From assembly GCA_944325865.1 (NCBI GenBank), contig CALVBS010000007.1, positions 48,782 through 112,781 of the forward strand: a stretch of 64,000 nt of DNA, in the 5' to 3' direction. Both the position numbers and the translations under genes were made by a program. Under the pieces are notes generated by a model that saw only the letters and a list, made by a program, of their open reading frames with translations, searched no databases and was not told the DNA's origin. Origin of the DNA: Candidatus Gastranaerophilales bacterium. Lineage in GTDB: Bacteria; Cyanobacteriota; Vampirovibrionia; Gastranaerophilales; Gastranaerophilaceae. This document shows, piece by piece, positions 54,652 to 63,967 of the stretch. Numbering within the stretch: position 1 is the stretch's first letter; each line of letters starts with the position of its first letter.

Positions 54652-56019
54652 ATGTCTGTTATTATAATGATTTTGTTATTAAGCGTATTAATCCTTGTTC
54701 ACGAAGCAGGGCACTTTCTTGCGGCAAAAATGTTTAAAATGAAAGTTGCAAGATTCGGATTCGGTCTTCCTATCGGCCCTACGCTATGGGAAAAACAGGT
54801 CGGAGATGTCAAAGTGCTTGTACACGCATTTTTACTTGGCGGATACGTTGCATTTCCCGATGATGACAAAGAATTAAACCTTCCCCCGGATTCGCCTGAC
54901 AGATTTATGAACAGACCAATTTATCAGCGTCTGGTAGTTGTGTCGGCCGGAGTCTTTGCAAACATTGTTTGTGCATTTATTTTTGTACTTTTAACCGCAA
55001 TGATATGGGGACAGATGCCATCAGGAAAATATGATATTTATGTAAAAGATATTGTTGCGGCAAAAGATGAAGCTATCTGGCAGTCAGGACTTCAAAAAGG
55101 CGACAAAATCATAAAAGTAAACGGCACACCGGTAAACTTCAGCTCTGCTTTAATAATGGTGTCACAACAAAGCAAAGCCTATGACGGTAAGGCAGATGAG
55201 AGTTTTATTGACAGTAACTTTACAAGTTTGAAAAAACTCAATCCTGCGTTTTCCAGAGAAGAAATTATTCCAAATGACGTTTTAATAAAACTGCCTGAAA
55301 TAAAATCCGAGCCTGCCGTTGTGATGACGGAAAATATGTTGAAAGGATTGGAAAAATACAATGACAGGCAACTCTTGCTTAATGACGCTCAAAAAACTCT
55401 CAGAGATAAGTTAAAAGAAAAAACATACATTATCTCTGACGGAACAATTTCACTTAATGATGTTGCCTACGCAATCTCTGACAGCATACATCCGGTAAAA
55501 CTCACCGTAATTAGGGATAATAAAGAAGTTGAAACCGGTTCAATTTATCCGAACAAAGACGGAATCATGGGCATTCAAATGGAAATCCGTGAAGTAGTTA
55601 TTCCTACAAAAGATGCCAAATCAATTATTGTAACAAGTTCAAAATACCTCTGGGATCAAACCAGTATGTTATTATACGGACTTTACCAGATATTTACGGG
55701 TAAAATACCGCTCAAAGATTTGCATGGAATTGTTGCCATAACAAAAGTGGGCGGAGATGTCATAGAACAGAACGGATTTTTCTCAGGCCTTCTGTTAACG
55801 GCAATAATCTCTCTTGATCTGGCTATTGTAAACTTCCTTCCGATACCGGCACTTGACGGCGGCCATGTCCTGTTTTTAATCATAGAAAAATTAAGAGGAA
55901 AACCTCTTGATGAAGAAACTGTTGATAAAATCGGCACTGTCGGATTCATGTTTTTGATATTGCTTATGATATTTGTTGTATTTAATGATATCTACGCTCT
56001 TATCACCCAAAAACTGTAA
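54652..56019 (+). CDS. rseP: Site-2 zinc protease RseP
   Basis: The 455-residue intramembrane protease has HEAGH (around 17-21) in the first membrane segment, a PDZ region with SGLQKGDKIIKVNGTPV and the C-terminal LPIPALDGGHVLF. It cuts anti-sigma factors or signal peptides within the membrane. A 90-100-residue charged insert (about 180-280) splits the PDZ region. The ATG at 54652 follows AAGGGG. Length is in the normal range. Confidence 0.92.
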   Translation: MSVIIMILLLSVLILVHEAGHFLAAKMFKMKVARFGFGLPIGPTLWEKQVGDVKVLVHAFLLGGYVAFPDDDKELNLPPDSPDRFMNRPIYQRLVVVSAGVFANIVCAFIFVLLTAMIWGQMPSGKYDIYVKDIVAAKDEAIWQSGLQKGDKIIKVNGTPVNFSSALIMVSQQSKAYDGKADESFIDSNFTSLKKLNPAFSREEIIPNDVLIKLPEIKSEPAVVMTENMLKGLEKYNDRQLLLNDAQKTLRDKLKEKTYIISDGTISLNDVAYAISDSIHPVKLTVIRDNKEVETGSIYPNKDGIMGIQMEIREVVIPTKDAKSIIVTSSKYLWDQTSMLLYGLYQIFTGKIPLKDLHGIVAITKVGGDVIEQNGFFSGLLLTAIISLDLAIVNFLPIPALDGGHVLFLIIEKLRGKPLDEETVDKIGTVGFMFLILLMIFVVFNDIYALITQKL

Positions 56020-56104
56020 ATTTTCAATATATATATTGTATGTTAATTAAAAATATGTTAGAATAATATATATTTAATTAATAATTGGCGAGGTTTTGGG
56101 TTTG

Positions 56105-56878
56105 ATGAAAAAAATTTTATATAAACATGGTGCGTTCACATTATCTGAAGTGCTTATCACTATTGGCGTTATCGGAATAGTTGCTGCGATGACTATACCT
56201 AATCTTCTTGTACAACACAGAGAACGTGAGAATGTAACTAAATTGAAGACTGTTTACAGTACAATTACACAAGCATATACACGTGCAACTACAGAGTTTG
56301 GCAGCCCTGAAGCCTGGGGCATGACCGAACAAAACAGCCCAGAAGGTGCCGAAAATATTAATAAAATCCTTTCCCCGTATTTTAATGTTACGGAAAACTG
56401 CCACACAAACGGCGGATGCTGGTATGATGGTGTTATTATGGGTATAAATAAGGATAAATCAGGTCCGAATTTAGGAACAGATTCGTCCTTTTCTACATTC
56501 TCAACAGTTGACGGAGTCCAGTTTGCATTTAACGTTGAAGAACCGGAATGTAAAGGGGTATTCGGAACAACAAGAGGTTTGCAGAATGTATGTGCAACAT
56601 TTACTGTAGATGTAAACGGCAAAAAATTTCCAAACCAATACGGATACGATGTGTTTAAGTTTTATATTACAAAATACGGTATTCACCCTTATGGTTTAGC
56701 CGAAGATACTCAATACAGCTTTGAAGATAATTGCAATCCAGATAATTTAGGCTACGGCTGCACGGCATGGGCAATATTCAAATCAAATATGGACTACCTG
56801 CACTGCGGAGGACTTGCCTGGAGCGGCAAAGATCGCTGCAAACCTTTTGATAACGACAGGTATGACTACGATTTATAA
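56105..56878 (+). CDS. Type IV pilin-like protein
   Basis: The 257-residue protein has a short basic leader KHGA then FTLSEVLITIGVIGIVAAMTIP, a prepilin N-terminal helix. The residue before FTLSE is Ala, not the usual Gly, with the Gly one place earlier; the Glu sits at +5 if cleavage follows Ala. The large Cys-rich C-terminal domain (ENCHTNGGCWYDG and later cysteines) fits a minor pilin or pseudopilin. Such genes are numerous in gut Melainabacteria. The ATG at 56105 is used; TTG at 56096 is too close to GAGG. Confidence 0.8.
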   Translation: MKKILYKHGAFTLSEVLITIGVIGIVAAMTIPNLLVQHRERENVTKLKTVYSTITQAYTRATTEFGSPEAWGMTEQNSPEGAENINKILSPYFNVTENCHTNGGCWYDGVIMGINKDKSGPNLGTDSSFSTFSTVDGVQFAFNVEEPECKGVFGTTRGLQNVCATFTVDVNGKKFPNQYGYDVFKFYITKYGIHPYGLAEDTQYSFEDNCNPDNLGYGCTAWAIFKSNMDYLHCGGLAWSGKDRCKPFDNDRYDYDL

Positions 56879-57029
56879 ACGCTATTATTCACATTTTTTC
56901 TTATTGTGCTATTATAAAAATAACAAGATTCCTGAATCATGAAACTTTTTTCTCAAAAATACATCTTATATAAAAAAGGCTTGAGCTGAAAATCGGATTT
57001 AGGATTAATTGGAGGAAATAAGTACAAGA

Positions 57030-58250
57030 ATGAGAAAATTTATGAGAAAAAGCATTATTTTTTTAGCCGTATTTATCTTTTTATTCGGATGTATAATCCG
57101 CAATAACGTAATGGCATACGGTCCGACAGACCTTTATGATCAGGTTTGGAGACTGGTAAACGCCAAGTTTGTAGATCAGACAAACAACCTTCAGGATTGG
57201 TCAAAATGGCGTCACAAGTACGACGACAAAATCATGACAAATGAAGATGCTTATGTTGCAATCAACACAATGATTGCAAGTTTAAATGACCCTTATACAA
57301 AATTTTTGGATCCTAAAGAATTTGCGGAAGAAACAAGTTCTATCAAAGGTTCTCTCAAAGGTATCGGTATCCAGATTGCGGTAAAAGACGGAAAGTTAAC
57401 CGTAATTGCCCCGATTGAAGATACTCCTGCAGAAAAAGCAGGTATCAAAGCGGATGATGAAATTCTTGAAATCGACGGAAAAAGTACAAAAGGTATTACC
57501 GTTGACAAAGCTGCCGACCAAATCAGAGGCAAAGAAGGTACGACCGTTACACTGTTAATCAAAAGAAAAGGTGTTGAACCTAAACTCTATACGGTTACAC
57601 GTGCAAATATAGAAATAAAATCTATTTCGCAAAAATTACCTGAAAACATTGTAATGCCGAATGATATCGGATACATAAGACTTAGTTCTTTCATAAGCAG
57701 AAACGCTGCAACCGAGTTCAAAACCATACTTGAACAGGGTTATGATAAAAAAGGATTTATTATAGACCTGCGTTCAAATCCGGGCGGATTGTTAAGCAAT
57801 GCTATTTATATCTCTGATATGTTTCTTGACGGCGGAGTAATTGTAAGTACAGTTGACCGTGACGGTTACAAAGAAACTCAGAGAGCAACTAAAGGTATTA
57901 TTACAAACAAACCCGTAATTGTACTGATTAACAAAGGTTCAGCATCAGCAAGCGAAATCTTCTCCGGTGCAATGAAAGATAACGGCAGAGCAATAATTAT
58001 AGGGGAACAATCTTTCGGAAAAGGACTTGTACAGGAAATCAACAGACTGCCTTACGAATCAGGAATTAATATCACCATTCAAAAATACTTAACCCCGAAC
58101 GGTACAGATATTAATAAAAAGGGCATTACTCCTGATATAGAGGTCAAACTTACGGAAGAAAACGTTAAAAATAAAGATGACGTTCAGTTGAAAAAAGCAA
58201 TAGAAGTAATGCAAAAAGTTACAAATCGTTCTTCTATAGCAAATTACTAA
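57030..58250 (+). CDS. ctpA: Carboxyl-terminal processing protease CtpA (S41)
   Basis: The 406-residue protease has an N-terminal signal/anchor (MRKFMRKSIIFLAVFIFLFGC with a possible lipobox ending at Cys), a PDZ domain (GIGIQIAVKDGKLTVIAPIED), and the S41 site with NKGSASASEIFSGAMKDNG (Ser) and SFGKGLVQ (Lys). It trims C-termini of periplasmic proteins. GGAGG lies 14 bases before the ATG at 57030. It ends before a strong terminator. Confidence 0.93.
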   Translation: MRKFMRKSIIFLAVFIFLFGCIIRNNVMAYGPTDLYDQVWRLVNAKFVDQTNNLQDWSKWRHKYDDKIMTNEDAYVAINTMIASLNDPYTKFLDPKEFAEETSSIKGSLKGIGIQIAVKDGKLTVIAPIEDTPAEKAGIKADDEILEIDGKSTKGITVDKAADQIRGKEGTTVTLLIKRKGVEPKLYTVTRANIEIKSISQKLPENIVMPNDIGYIRLSSFISRNAATEFKTILEQGYDKKGFIIDLRSNPGGLLSNAIYISDMFLDGGVIVSTVDRDGYKETQRATKGIITNKPVIVLINKGSASASEIFSGAMKDNGRAIIIGEQSFGKGLVQEINRLPYESGINITIQKYLTPNGTDINKKGITPDIEVKLTEENVKNKDDVQLKKAIEVMQKVTNRSSIANY

Positions 58251-58270
58251 AAAGATTAATGAATAACAAA

Positions 58271-58296
58271 AAACTCCCGAAATTCGGGAGTTTTTT
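58271..58296. terminator. Bidirectional terminator between ctpA and engB
   Basis: ACTCCCGAAATTCGGGAGT is a perfect palindrome with T6 after it on the plus strand and A-rich sequence before it (T-rich on minus). It serves both convergent operons. Confidence 0.9.
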
Positions 58297-58325
58297 GTTA
58301 TGTAAATAAAAACAAGTCTTAAAAA

Positions 58326-58952
58326 TTAATCATCTGACAAGTCATGTTGTTTTTCCACAAATTCAGCATGAAACTCGCCGCTCTGAGTCAAAAACTCAAT
58401 AATCCTCTCGTTATATCTGTTATCAACAGCACTGAAAGGTAAAACCAATCCGCCAAATTCTTTTTCAACAGCTTTGATAACATTCAAGGCTTTATTCCTC
58501 GGCACATAGTCCATCTTTGTAACAACCGTAATTATCGGCAGGTTATAGGCCAGAACCCATTCCCGCATCTGATAATCATTTTTTTGAATTTCATGACGTC
58601 CGTCAATAAGCTGAATAAGACACCTTATCTGCTCTCTTTTCAAAAGATATTCTTCCAAATATTTCTGCCAGCGATTTTGAGCCTCCTTGGACACCTTTGC
58701 ATAACCATACCCCGGCAAATCCGCAATCGTAAACAAATTTGAAAAATCAAAAAAGTTTATCAATCTTGTTTTCCCGGGAGTATTTGATGTTTTGGCAAGC
58801 TTTTTATGATTGGCAAGTGCATTTATAAAAGATGATTTTCCGACATTTGAACGGCCGAGAAGCGGATACTCGGGTAAATCAAAGTGCGGACACTGACTAA
58901 GTTTTTCCGCACTTATAACAAATTTTGCATTTATGTATTTTTTGCCTTTCAT
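58326..58952 (-). CDS. engB: Ribosome biogenesis GTPase EngB/YsxC
   Basis: The 208-residue GTPase has G1 GRSNVGKSSFINAL (33-46), G3 DLPGYGYAKVS and G4 VTKMD. EngB is needed for assembly of the large ribosomal subunit. It is last of a minus-strand trio and overlaps the 85-residue gene by 4 bases (ATGA). Confidence 0.95.
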   Translation of the reverse strand: MKGKKYINAKFVISAEKLSQCPHFDLPEYPLLGRSNVGKSSFINALANHKKLAKTSNTPGKTRLINFFDFSNLFTIADLPGYGYAKVSKEAQNRWQKYLEEYLLKREQIRCLIQLIDGRHEIQKNDYQMREWVLAYNLPIITVVTKMDYVPRNKALNVIKAVEKEFGGLVLPFSAVDNRYNERIIEFLTQSGEFHAEFVEKQHDLSDD

Positions 58953-59206
58953 TTTGCCGATAATGCTTTCTTTTGCTGTTCTTTCAGTTTTTGTTTAAAC
59001 AATACCGTCTGAAACAAATTGTACATTTTATCGCTGTCAACAACCGTAATTTGGGTCTTGTTATCCATAAAATCTATATTTACGGAGGGCTTCTGGTTAA
59101 ATATATTGGATTGAATGTGTACTATTTGAAATAATCCGACTTTAAGAATACTTAAAGGTTCTTTCCAGAATACTTCAAAAGTCTTTCTGATATCAAATTT
59201 TTTCAT
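58949..59206 (-). CDS. Small hypothetical protein coupled to engB
   Basis: The 85-residue soluble protein is unrecognised. It has a predicted beta-rich centre (VNIDFMDNKTQITVVDSD) and a basic helical end. It overlaps engB (ATGA) and lies 16 bases after the TPR gene, so it is in the middle of that operon. There is no signal peptide. Confidence 0.55.
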   Translation of the reverse strand: MKKFDIRKTFEVFWKEPLSILKVGLFQIVHIQSNIFNQKPSVNIDFMDNKTQITVVDSDKMYNLFQTVLFKQKLKEQQKKALSAK

Positions 59207-59222
59207 TTTTCATACAGTGCTA

Positions 59223-61037
59223 TTATATTTTCTTTTTATATTGTTCGATTTTTCTTAAAATATCAGCCCTGTCCAAAGCGTTAGGGTTCATAGAAAGATA
59301 CTGGGTGTAATATTTAACAGCACCCTGATAGTTGTATTCTTTTTCAAACGCCATAGCCTTCAGCTTGGCAATACCCGGGCTGTTGTGGTAAAAGTCGATA
59401 GCACGGTTGCAGTATTCGATTGTTGAAGCATAATTCTTTTCAGCAAATTGTCTTTGAGCAACATCAAAGAATTCGTTAGATTTTGTTTCACACAAGTCAA
59501 TATATGCAATTCCGTTTTTAGCAATAATATTATCAGGTTCCTGCATCAAAACTTTTTTCAAAGCAACACGTGCAGTTCTGAATTGTTTGTTATGAACAAG
59601 AATTTCTGCAAGATATAACTCGTCATCGACATTATTTGCAAAATTAATGGCATTTTCAAATGTATAAACCGCATCCTGTTCTCTGCCGAGAGCCAGATAC
59701 GCTTCACCTTTAATTACATTATCCATAAGGTTATTTGAAGCCGACTGAACAATATAATTAAGACTGTCTTTAGTCATAGGCAGCTGGTGCGTAAGTTTTG
59801 CCAGTTTAATTTTTGCAAGATGCAAATCCAATCTGTCAGGAACTCTTTCGATAGCCTGATTAATATAGTCATATGCAAGATATAATTCTTTATTAGTAGT
59901 CATATCACCGCTGTCACCGCGATCTTTAGACATTTCGTAATATGTATTTGCAAGCCCGATAATGGCATCATTTCCATATTGAGCATCATCAATAAGTTTT
60001 GAGTAATAATCAAGAGCCTGATTATATTTTCTGGTTTCCAGAGATAAATCCGCAACTCTCATAATTGCATCGTTATAATGAGGGTTAATAGCAAGCACTG
60101 TCTTCAACTGTTCCATAGCAAATTCAGCGTCGGAACGTTTTTCGTAAATATTTGCCAGATTTATGTAAGGACGGGAGTTTTCAGGCTTTACAGTTACAGC
60201 TTTTTTAAATGAATTTATTGCAGCTGCCTGGTTACCCTGAACCAGATAACATTCACCCTGCAAGGTCAAGGCAGGAGAAGAATTCGGATTAATATGCAAA
60301 GAGTGGTTCAACCAAGTTAATGCTTTGTTGTAATCCTTCTGTCTGACCGCAACCTGAGCCAAATGGTACATTGCTGTAGGGTTATGAGAATTGTATTTTA
60401 AAGATTTCATCAAATAATCTTCAGCTGCAGTAAGGTTACCGTTAATCAACTCAAGATTTCCGAGGTTATCGTAAGCAGTTGCAAACTGTGGATTTATTTT
60501 AATAGCTGTTTCAAATAAATCTTTTGCATCATTTCTGTTTCCAAGCTGAAGAGTAGCGACACCCATAGCATTATAAGCTTGATAATAATTGTTATCAATA
60601 TTAACGGCTTTTACAAATTCTTTAATTGCCTCATCAAGAAGATTTTTTGTATCACGAATATAAGTTACATCGGAAGAAGTTCTTCTTTTCATATAAACAA
60701 GCCCCTGAGCGTAATGCAAAGGTGCATAATCTGGATGTTCTTTTAACAAAGTATCCAATTCTTTCTGAGCCGGAGCCAATTTTTGCTGCTGAGCCATCCA
60801 GATAATTCTCAAAGATTTAGCTTCCAAATCATTCGGATATTTATTCAAAATATCTTTTAATGCAGCATCAGCCTCGCGATAATTGTTGTATTCAATCATT
60901 TTATCAACAGAGGCATATTTTTTGTAAACAGTGCTTCCCTTAGCTACCTTAGCCTGTAGTTCCGTAGAAAAAGCACACTGAACGCTTAGGATGTTTGCGA
61001 AAATTAATGAAGCTATTAATAATTTTTTACAATTCAT
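59223..61037 (-). CDS. Secreted TPR-repeat protein
   Basis: The 604-residue protein has a signal peptide (MNCKKLLIASLIFANILSVQCAFS) and at least 12 tetratricopeptide repeats, for example YQAYNAMGVATLQLGNRNDA and YNALTWLNHSLHINPNS-type units. TPR proteins act as scaffolds, here likely in the periplasm. It starts a three-gene operon with the 85-residue gene and engB. CCCAGGAGATAAC precedes the ATG. Confidence 0.85.
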   Translation of the reverse strand: MNCKKLLIASLIFANILSVQCAFSTELQAKVAKGSTVYKKYASVDKMIEYNNYREADAALKDILNKYPNDLEAKSLRIIWMAQQQKLAPAQKELDTLLKEHPDYAPLHYAQGLVYMKRRTSSDVTYIRDTKNLLDEAIKEFVKAVNIDNNYYQAYNAMGVATLQLGNRNDAKDLFETAIKINPQFATAYDNLGNLELINGNLTAAEDYLMKSLKYNSHNPTAMYHLAQVAVRQKDYNKALTWLNHSLHINPNSSPALTLQGECYLVQGNQAAAINSFKKAVTVKPENSRPYINLANIYEKRSDAEFAMEQLKTVLAINPHYNDAIMRVADLSLETRKYNQALDYYSKLIDDAQYGNDAIIGLANTYYEMSKDRGDSGDMTTNKELYLAYDYINQAIERVPDRLDLHLAKIKLAKLTHQLPMTKDSLNYIVQSASNNLMDNVIKGEAYLALGREQDAVYTFENAINFANNVDDELYLAEILVHNKQFRTARVALKKVLMQEPDNIIAKNGIAYIDLCETKSNEFFDVAQRQFAEKNYASTIEYCNRAIDFYHNSPGIAKLKAMAFEKEYNYQGAVKYYTQYLSMNPNALDRADILRKIEQYKKKI

Positions 61038-61125
61038 GTTATCTCCTGGGATATTATTAAATTTTAATATTTTAATTCTTATAAAAATATTGTATAATAG
61101 TTACGGCAAAAAATCAATAAGGCAA

Positions 61126-62040
61126 ATGATGGGTTTAAATTCAAGTTCAAAACATGATTTAGAGGATTTTCGAACATACATTCTTGTGGAGAGAAATTTT
61201 TCCAAACATACCGCAAAAGCTTACTGTTCGGATGTTTTAGACTTTTTGCTTTGGATTGGCGATATTGAAGCCTGCGAGGTTACATTTTCAAAGGTTCGTG
61301 AATATCTGCATTTTATTCAGAAATTCAATTATAAAAAAAACACAATAGCAAGAAAAATTGCCTCACTCAGAACTTTTTATAAATTTTTGTATCGGGAAAG
61401 AAAGATTGAAACAAATCCGGCAATGAATCTTACTGCTCCTAAACGTCCGAAAACTCTGCCAAAATTTTTGACGCCGTTTGAAGTTGAACAAATTCTTAAC
61501 AACATAAAAATAGAAACACCTGCCGGATTCAGAAATAAAGCTATACTGGAACTTCTCTGGGCAACCGGAATGCGTGTTTCCGAACTAAGCGGATTGAATT
61601 TTGAAGATTTAAATCTCTCAAATAATGAAATAAGAGTATTCGGAAAAGGGGCAAAAGAGCGTATAATTCTTGTTTCCGACAGAGCAAAATCTTTTCTGGA
61701 AAGATATATAAAAACCGCAAGACCTCTTGTAGCAAAAGGTTACAGAGTCGATGAAAATGAGGATTCACCTGTCTTTATAAACAATACCGGCTACAGGCTG
61801 CAAACACGCACTATCAGAAACGTAATAAACGATGTTGTTGAAAGAATTCAACTTCCGAAACACGTAACACCGCACGTTTTCCGCCACAGCTTTGCCACTC
61901 ACTTAATTGAAAACGGTGCTGATTTAAGAATAGTACAGGAACTTCTCGGTCACGCAAGTATTTCAAATACTCAAATTTACACTCACGTATCATCTCAACA
62001 CTTAAAAGAAGTTTACAATGAAACGCATCCAAGAGCGTAA
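61126..62040 (+). CDS. xerD: XerC/XerD tyrosine recombinase (second copy)
   Basis: The protein of about 304 residues has the core-binding domain (ILVERNFSKHTAKAYCSDVLDF), RKIASLRTFYKFL and a catalytic domain with ATGMRVSELSGL, HVFRHSFATHLIENG, LLGHASISNTQIYTH. It pairs with the recombinase at 51191 for dif resolution. The frame is open to 60991 across the TPR gene promoter, but AAGG and a TATAAT at 61093-61098 support the ATG at 61126 (or 61129). Confidence 0.9.
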   Translation: MMGLNSSSKHDLEDFRTYILVERNFSKHTAKAYCSDVLDFLLWIGDIEACEVTFSKVREYLHFIQKFNYKKNTIARKIASLRTFYKFLYRERKIETNPAMNLTAPKRPKTLPKFLTPFEVEQILNNIKIETPAGFRNKAILELLWATGMRVSELSGLNFEDLNLSNNEIRVFGKGAKERIILVSDRAKSFLERYIKTARPLVAKGYRVDENEDSPVFINNTGYRLQTRTIRNVINDVVERIQLPKHVTPHVFRHSFATHLIENGADLRIVQELLGHASISNTQIYTHVSSQHLKEVYNETHPRA

Positions 62041-62128
62041 TTATATTAAGCATTGTAAAGTTATATCTGTTTTATATACTTTCCGGGGCAATTTTTTTGT
62101 CAAGCTGTTTTTTATATAAATAACGAGG

Positions 62129-62140
62129 TATAATGTCTTT
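62129..62140 (+). promoter_or_regulatory. -10 box at a leaderless position
   Basis: TATAAT at 62129-62134 lies 6 bases before the ATG at 62141, so transcription should start at the A of the start codon. GAGG at 62125-62128 would not be transcribed. Confidence 0.5.
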
Positions 62141-62314
62141 ATGGATGATAAAAAAGAGAGAAATCTAACTGTAATAGAAAATACAAAAACGGAAGAAAAG
62201 GTTGAAAAAAAGGCTGACAAACTCCGTCAAACAAACCCTATTACAAAAAAACTGCTGGAATTTCACAACAGCAAAGTTAAAAAATTTTCCGTAAAAGACC
62301 TTTTTAAGCAGTAG
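62141..62314 (+). CDS. Small charged hypothetical protein, probably leaderless
   Basis: A 57-residue basic and acidic protein starting MDDKKERNLTVIENTKTEEK and ending KFSVKDLFKQ. Its composition is Lys/Glu-rich and probably disordered. No family is recognised. Absence of a ribosome site after the predicted transcription start, and a -10 box directly upstream, suggest a leaderless message. It lies between xerD and another small gene. Confidence 0.5.
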   Translation: MDDKKERNLTVIENTKTEEKVEKKADKLRQTNPITKKLLEFHNSKVKKFSVKDLFKQ

Positions 62315-62420
62315 AACAAAATTTATTTGTAAAAATCATTTATTTAGAGGATTAAAATCAAGTTTTCAGACGCTAAAATAAGAATGGGTGTAGAATAAAC
62401 TTTTGGGGAGGAGAGTAATT

Positions 62421-62645
62421 ATGGATTATTCTCAGGAAAAAACAGTTTATCCGATGACAAACGGTGAAATTTCATCTTCCATAACTCAAAGCTGGACAGA
62501 GCAGGCACTTGAATGCTATTCAATCGGATGTGACTGTAAAAAATGTTCTCTGGCAAAAGGTAATTATTCTTTTGTCTGCCAGATGCCCAAAGTAATCGAA
62601 ATTTTAATTAATATAGCTGGCAAACCCCGAAACAATTTGGCATAG
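62421..62645 (+). CDS. Small cysteine-motif hypothetical protein
   Basis: The 74-residue protein has CYSIGCDCKKCSLAKGNYSFVC (around 31-52), a five-cysteine cluster that could bind a metal or Fe-S cluster, and ends with VIEILINIAGKPRNNLA. No family is recognised. GGGGAGGAGAG precedes the ATG at 62421, making it a confident gene. It is followed by a terminator, so it is likely a single-gene unit. Confidence 0.6.
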   Translation: MDYSQEKTVYPMTNGEISSSITQSWTEQALECYSIGCDCKKCSLAKGNYSFVCQMPKVIEILINIAGKPRNNLA

Positions 62646-62668
62646 AACTCCTTTTTCTAATTTTAATT

Positions 62669-62696
62669 AACAGGTATAAACTTATACCTGTTTTTT
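62669..62696 (+). terminator. Terminator after the cysteine-motif gene
   Basis: ACAGGTATAA pairs with TTATACCTGT around a 3-base loop and is followed by seven T. Confidence 0.88.
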
Positions 62697-62754
62697 TATT
62701 TATAAATCTAACCCGGGGCGTTTTGTGGTATAATAATTTCAAAAAGAGGTTTTT

Positions 62755-63609
62755 ATGGTAACAATAAAACTTACAAAAATGCAGGGCTGCGGAAATGACT
62801 TTGTAATAATTGACTATTCTGAATACCAAAAGACTGCAATGCCAATGGATGAATTGGCTAAAAAGGTATGTGACAGGCATTTCGGAGTCGGAGCCGACGG
62901 AATGATTATCCCGAACCTTAACGGTGTACAGGCGGAAGGTGATTCACAAAAGGCTGATATCGGCTGGTATTTCTACAACTCTGACGGTTCAATCGCACAG
63001 ATGTGCGGAAACGGTATGAGATGTTTTGCAAAATATGTTTATGACAAAGGACTTGTAAATAAAAAAGAATTTTCAGTAATGACAGGGGCCGGAATTATAA
63101 AACCGAAGATTTTGGATGACGGAAATGTCAGAGTTGATATGGGAATTCCGGTTCTTGAAGATGCAAAAATTCCATTTAAAGGAGAAAGAAAATTAAAGGC
63201 ACTTGACAGAGAATTTGACATAACACCTGTTTCAATGGGTAATCCGCATTGTGTAATAATCGAAGAGGACGACCCTATGGAAATGGCTCTGAAATATGGT
63301 CCGATAATTGAAAAGCACGAATATTTCCCGGAAAAAACCAACACTGAATTTGTAAAAATAATCTCCGGAACCGAAATTGATATGCGGGTTTATGAAAGAG
63401 GCTGCGGAATAACTTTAGCCTGCGGAACAGGGGCGTGTGCATCCGTTGTGGCATGTGTTTTAAATAACTTAACAGAACAAACTGTCAAAGTAAATCTTCT
63501 CGGCGGGCCCGTATTTGTGGAATGGCAAGGAAGTCCGGCAGAACCTGCAAAAAATATTTTCCTCATAGGTCCTGCAAATTACAGTTTCACAGCCGAATAC
63601 ATGTTGTAA
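62755..63609 (+). CDS. dapF: Diaminopimelate epimerase DapF
   Basis: The 284-residue enzyme has QGCGNDFVIIDY (9-20), MCGNGMRCFAKY with one catalytic Cys, SMGNPHCVI and ERGCGITLACGTGACAS with the other Cys. It converts LL- to meso-diaminopimelate for peptidoglycan and lysine. AAAAAGAGG precedes the ATG, with TATAAT at 62730-62735. Confidence 0.96.
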   Translation: MVTIKLTKMQGCGNDFVIIDYSEYQKTAMPMDELAKKVCDRHFGVGADGMIIPNLNGVQAEGDSQKADIGWYFYNSDGSIAQMCGNGMRCFAKYVYDKGLVNKKEFSVMTGAGIIKPKILDDGNVRVDMGIPVLEDAKIPFKGERKLKALDREFDITPVSMGNPHCVIIEEDDPMEMALKYGPIIEKHEYFPEKTNTEFVKIISGTEIDMRVYERGCGITLACGTGACASVVACVLNNLTEQTVKVNLLGGPVFVEWQGSPAEPAKNIFLIGPANYSFTAEYML

Positions 63610-63667
63610 AAATAAATATATTCATGATAATATCAAAACATACACTAGAAAAAGGAGAAATAAATAA

Positions 63668-63967
63668 ATGAAAACTTATGAACTTTTAACTGTATTTAAG
63701 CCTAACTTAGATGCAGAAGAAGTAGATAAATTAATCGCAAAAATCAACGATACCATTGTTGAATTTGGCGGAAAAGTTGATTCTACTGACAAAATCGGAA
63801 GAAAAAAATTAGCATACGATATCCAGAATTTCAGAGACGGATTTTTCGTGACTATGGTACTGGCATTGCCTGCTGATAAAGTTGCAGAATTCAAAAGACA
63901 GTTGAGATTAAGCGACAACATTATCAGAACAATGTTTATGGAAGTTTCTGCAAAAGCTTCTGTGTAG
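63668..63967 (+). CDS. rpsF: 30S ribosomal protein S6
   Basis: The 99-residue protein matches S6: YELLTVFKPNLD, IGRKKLAYDIQNFRDGFFV and the C-terminal RQLRLSDNIIRTMF. It binds the central domain of 16S rRNA with S18. AAAAAGGAG precedes the ATG. ssb and rpsR usually follow but lie outside the window; the last 33 bases show no further gene. Confidence 0.95.
   Translation: MKTYELLTVFKPNLDAEEVDKLIAKINDTIVEFGGKVDSTDKIGRKKLAYDIQNFRDGFFVTMVLALPADKVAEFKRQLRLSDNIIRTMFMEVSAKASV

Noticed and set aside
51191..62040. Two tyrosine recombinases as mobile-element integrases
   Set aside because: Both are full-length XerC/D type in ordinary core context, as expected for chromosome dimer resolution.
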